Assembly (NCBI GenBank): GCA_022827685.1
Contig: JAJEIH010000054.1
Span: 1 to 64,000 of the forward strand
Direction: 5' to 3'
Source of the DNA: Alphaproteobacteria bacterium
GTDB taxonomy: Bacteria; Pseudomonadota; Alphaproteobacteria; Bin95
DNA length: 64,000 bases
A model generated the notes under the pieces. That model searched no databases. It had not been told where the DNA came from and saw only the letters and a program-made list of their open reading frames with translations. Position 1 is the first letter of the stretch; every line of letters begins with the position of its first letter. Positions 61,076-64,000 of the stretch are shown here, one piece after another. Position numbers and translations under genes: made by a program.

Positions 61076-63484
61076 ATGAGTAGTTCCAGCGGCGACCTCT
61101 ATCCCGTTCTTCCCTTGCGGGACATCGTCGTCTTTCCGCACATGATCGTGCCGCTCTTCGTCGGGCGCGAGAAGTCCGTGCTGGCTCTCGAAGAGACGAT
61201 GAAGAACGACAAGCACATCCTGCTGGTCACGCAGAAGGATGCGGCCATCGACGAGCCCGGTCCGGACGATATTTTCCGCATCGGCACCGTGGGCTCCGTG
61301 CTCCAGCTGCTGAAGCTGCCCGACGGCGCCGTGAAGGTGCTGGTCGAGGGGCAGAGCCGCGCCGAAATCCTCGCCTATACCGAGCGGCCCGAGTTCTTCG
61401 AGACGGCGGCCCGGGACATTCCGGAAAGCGCCCATGGCGACCCGCAGGAGCTGTCCGCGCTGGTCCGCTCCGTCATCTCGCATTTCGAGAACTATGTGAA
61501 GCTCAACAAGAAGATCCCGCCCGAGGTCATCGCCACGGTCGGCCAGATCGAAGACCCCTCGAAGCTCGCGGATACGGTGGCGGCGCATCTGAGCCTGAAG
61601 ATCGCCGAGAAGCAGGAGCTGCTCGAGACCATACCGGTCTTCGAGCGCCTGGAGCGCGTCTATGCCTGCATGGAAGGCGAAATGGATGTGCTCGAGGTCG
61701 AGAAGCGGGTCCGCTCGCGCGTCAAGCGGCAGATGGAGCGCACGCAGCGCGAGTACTATCTGAACGAGCAGATGAAGGCGATCCAGAAGGAGCTGGGCGA
61801 CGGCGGGGAAGGCCGCGACGAGCTCTCGGAGATCGAGGAGACGATCAAGAAGACACGTCTCTCCAAAGAAGCGGCGGAGAAGGCAACCGCGGAGCTCAAG
61901 AAGCTGCGCAGCATGAGCCCGATGTCGGCCGAGGCCACGGTTGTGCGCAACTATCTCGACTGGATGCTCGGCATCCCCTGGAAAAAGCGGACCAGAGTGA
62001 AGAGGGACGTGCGCGCCGCGGAGATCGTTCTCGACGAGGACCATTACGGCCTTGAAAAGGTCAAGGAGCGTATCGTCGAATATCTGGCGGTCCAGAACCG
62101 TGTGCGGAAGCTGAAGGGGCCGATCCTCTGCCTGGTCGGTCCGCCCGGCGTCGGCAAGACGTCGCTCGGCAAGTCGATCGCGCGCGCCACGGGCCGCAAT
62201 TTCGTGCGCATGTCGCTGGGCGGGGTGCGCGACGAAGCCGAGATCCGGGGACATCGGCGCACCTATATCGGCTCCATGCCCGGCAAGATTGTCCAGGGCA
62301 TGAAGAAGGCCAAATCGTCCAACCCGCTCTTCCTGCTGGACGAGGTGGACAAGCTGGGCGCCGACTGGCGCGGCGACCCGTCGTCGGCGCTTCTGGAAGT
62401 GCTCGACCCGGAGCAGAACGGCACCTTCAACGACCACTATCTCGAAGTGGACTACGACCTGTCGGATGTGATGTTCATCACGACGGCGAATACGCTCCGG
62501 CTGCCGCAGCCCCTGCTCGACCGCATGGAGGTGATCCGCATTCCCGGATACACCGAGGATGAGAAGGTCGAGATCGCCCGCCGCCACCTGATCGACAAGC
62601 AGTTGGCCGCTCATGGACTCAAGAGCGGAGAATGGACGATTTCGGACGGCGCGCTGCGCGACCTCATCCGCTACTACACGCGCGAGGCCGGCGTCCGGAA
62701 TCTCGAACGCGAGCTTGCAAACCTGCAACGCAAGGCGGTGAAGGAGCTGGCGACGAGCGAGGCCGGAGCAATCGAAATCGAGAACGACAATCTCGAGACC
62801 TATGCGGGCGTGCGCAAGTTCCGCTTCGGGCAGACCGAGCTGGAAGACCTTGTCGGCGTGTCGACGGGGCTCGCCTGGACGGAGGTCGGCGGCGAGATCC
62901 TGTCGGTCGAAGCCGTCGTCATGCCGGGCAAGGGCAATGTGAAGCATACGGGCAAGCTTGGCGACGTGATGCAGGAATCCGTCGAGGCGGCGCGCAGCTT
63001 CGTCCGGTCCCGGATGTTGCGGTTCGGCATCGCGCCGCCGGAGTTCGACCGCCGGGACATTCATGTCCATGTTCCGGAAGGGGCGACCCCCAAGGATGGA
63101 CCGTCGGCGGGCGTGGCCATGTGCGCGTCGATCGTTTCGGCACTGACCGGGATCCCGATTCGCCGCCATGTCGCCATGACCGGAGAGATCACGCTGCGCG
63201 GCCGCGTTCTGCCGATCGGCGGACTGAAGGAAAAGCTGCTCGCGGCGCTGCGGGCCGGAATCACCACGGTGTTGATCCCCGAGGAGAACATGAAGGACCT
63301 CGCGGAGATACCCGACAATGTGAAGAACAGCCTCGAGATCGTTCCGGTGGAGACGGTCGATGAAGTGCTGGGCCGGGCGCTGACCGATATCCCGACGCCG
63401 ATAGACTGGCAGCCTCCAGAGGCGGCGGAAACCCCGCCGCCGGCCGTGGAAGGAGCGACTTTCGGAGGGATGGTTACGCACTGA
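61076..63484 (+). CDS. lon: ATP-dependent protease Lon
   Basis: An 802-residue LonA protease. The N-terminal substrate domain begins [19 protein letters not shown], the AAA+ module has Walker [10 protein letters not shown] and Walker [12 protein letters not shown], and the C-terminal peptidase carries the Ser in [10 protein letters not shown] and Lys in [10 protein letters not shown] (Ser-Lys dyad). Degrades misfolded and regulatory proteins. HspQ in this window is a potential modulator. Confidence 0.98.
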   Translation: MSSSSGDLYPVLPLRDIVVFPHMIVPLFVGREKSVLALEETMKNDKHILLVTQKDAAIDEPGPDDIFRIGTVGSVLQLLKLPDGAVKVLVEGQSRAEILAYTERPEFFETAARDIPESAHGDPQELSALVRSVISHFENYVKLNKKIPPEVIATVGQIEDPSKLADTVAAHLSLKIAEKQELLETIPVFERLERVYACMEGEMDVLEVEKRVRSRVKRQMERTQREYYLNEQMKAIQKELGDGGEGRDELSEIEETIKKTRLSKEAAEKATAELKKLRSMSPMSAEATVVRNYLDWMLGIPWKKRTRVKRDVRAAEIVLDEDHYGLEKVKERIVEYLAVQNRVRKLKGPILCLVGPPGVGKTSLGKSIARATGRNFVRMSLGGVRDEAEIRGHRRTYIGSMPGKIVQGMKKAKSSNPLFLLDEVDKLGADWRGDPSSALLEVLDPEQNGTFNDHYLEVDYDLSDVMFITTANTLRLPQPLLDRMEVIRIPGYTEDEKVEIARRHLIDKQLAAHGLKSGEWTISDGALRDLIRYYTREAGVRNLERELANLQRKAVKELATSEAGAIEIENDNLETYAGVRKFRFGQTELEDLVGVSTGLAWTEVGGEILSVEAVVMPGKGNVKHTGKLGDVMQESVEAARSFVRSRMLRFGIAPPEFDRRDIHVHVPEGATPKDGPSAGVAMCASIVSALTGIPIRRHVAMTGEITLRGRVLPIGGLKEKLLAALRAGITTVLIPEENMKDLAEIPDNVKNSLEIVPVETVDEVLGRALTDIPTPIDWQPPEAAETPPPAVEGATFGGMVTH

Positions 63485-63488
63485 TATG

Positions 63489-63516
63489 CAATCGGGTTCT
63501 ATATGGTTCCCGATTG
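63489..63516. other. Inverted repeat after lon
   Basis: CAATCGGG and CCCGATTG form an 8-bp stem with a 12-base AT-rich loop right after the lon stop. There is no clear run of T after it, so it may be a weak terminator or an operator for the hup gene. Confidence 0.4.
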
Positions 63517-63594
63517 TGTATCGTTTCTCTGGACGTTTGCGGTGAATCGGGTTAGCTACTGCATCGTCCTCAGCGAAGACGGGAGGGAGAAATA

Positions 63595-63867
63595 ATGAAC
63601 AAGAACGATCTGGTTGGAGCTGTCGCAGTATCGGCGAACTTGCAGCGGGCCGAGGCCGCGCGGGCCGTGGAGGCCGTTTTCGATACGATCAGCAAAGCCC
63701 TTGCCGACGGTCAGGATGTGCGCCTGATCGGTTTCGGGACCTTTTCGGTAGCCCATCGGCCGGCTTCGAAGGCGCGGAACCCCAGGACGGGTGAGACGAT
63801 CGATGTTGCGCCGTCGAACCAGCCGAAGTTCAGGGCCGGGAAGGGCCTGAAAGACGCCGTAAACTAA
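63595..63867 (+). CDS. hup: DNA-binding protein HU
   Basis: A 90-residue HU/IHF family protein, MNKNDLVGAVAVSANLQRAEA at the start, the DNA-binding arm GFGTFSVAHRPASKARNPRTGETIDVAPSNQPKFRAGK and a full C-terminus. It compacts and bends DNA. ATG with GGGAGGGAG at the right distance. Following lon is the usual order. Confidence 0.97.
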   Translation: MNKNDLVGAVAVSANLQRAEAARAVEAVFDTISKALADGQDVRLIGFGTFSVAHRPASKARNPRTGETIDVAPSNQPKFRAGKGLKDAVN

Positions 63868-63894
63868 CGGCAGGTCGGGCGAGCCCGGGCCTGG

Positions 63895-63970
63895 GGGCGA
63901 TTAGCTCAGCCGGGAGAGCACCTCGTTTACACCGAGGGGGTCGGCGGTTCGATCCCGTCATCGCCCACCA
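63895..63970 (+). tRNA. tRNA-Val (anticodon UAC)
   Basis: A complete tRNA with encoded CCA: acceptor GGGCGAT/ATCGCCC, D arm GCTCAGCCGGGAGAGC, anticodon stem CCTCG/CGAGG with loop TTTACAC (anticodon TAC), T arm GGCGG-TTCGATC-CCGTC. It lies 27 bases after hup. Confidence 0.97.
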
Positions 63971-64000
63971 CTAATATTTCTGCTTATTCAATTGACAGTT

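Noticed and set aside
63489-63516. Rho-independent terminator after lon
   Set aside because: The stem is good but no T-run follows, so I kept it only as an inverted repeat.

Overview
The window is GC-rich DNA (by eye about two thirds G+C in genes) from a bacterium that is almost certainly an alphaproteobacterium. The reasons are a popZ gene in a pcm-tolC-popZ-valS run, a serC-serA-hisZ-purA operon, a tig-clpP-clpX-lon-hup block, and alphaproteobacterial-style -35/-10 pairs. Housekeeping blocks alternate with catabolic and transport gene sets. The genus cannot be read from the sequence.

Layout. 1-650: tandem 200-bp repeats and one copy of a dispersed TGTCATG repeat. 613-5334 (minus): tightly coupled operon of PuuE/CE4-like deacetylase, PaaK-like acyl-CoA ligase, MFS transporter and amidase. 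5427-7855: HlyD/EmrA-type adaptor plus MFS. 7836-9760 (minus): alpha/beta hydrolase and an enolase-superfamily enzyme. 9832-11127: MOP-type multipass protein. 11128-12253: 1.1 kb mosaic of dispersed repeats. 12254-13766: NfeD and SPFH proteins. 13906-19184: lone molybdenum hydroxylase large subunit, amidase, RidA, COG3146 acyltransferase. 19282-20092: frameshifted GIY-YIG gene. 20099-25243: valS, popZ, tolC, pcm. 25419-28398: ybjN-like, proC, rpmB, purA. 28395-32392: hisZ, serA, serC with a structured leader.

32454-40128 is a benzoyl-CoA epoxidation (box) cluster. A leftward arm holds boxR-boxC-boxB plus an FprA-type reductase. A divergent arm holds a short-chain flavodoxin, a benzoate-CoA ligase and an alpha/beta hydrolase. 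No BoxA is present. The reductase and flavodoxin, each translationally coupled to a pathway gene, look like a substitute electron supply. A 17-bp near-identical sequence flanks boxR and is a candidate operator.

40116-46966: outer-membrane beta-barrel, squalene/phytoene synthase, RND (MMPL) transporter and an MpaB/Lcp-like oxygenase, separated by more dispersed repeats; this suggests an isoprenoid-lipid synthesis and export group. 46967-57419: relic of a hyuA 5' end, a small membrane ORF, hyuA, GMC oxidoreductase, CaiB-type CoA transferase, HspQ, MFS, TauD-like dioxygenase and an AceE-like transketolase-family enzyme. 57459-63970: tRNA-Leu(UAG), tig, clpP, clpX, lon, hup and tRNA-Val(UAC).

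The features that stand out most are the BoxA-less box cluster with its candidate operators, three families of dispersed intergenic elements that nest in one another (one with an outward promoter), a one-base frameshift in an otherwise intact GIY-YIG gene, and a local duplication of the hyuA promoter and start.
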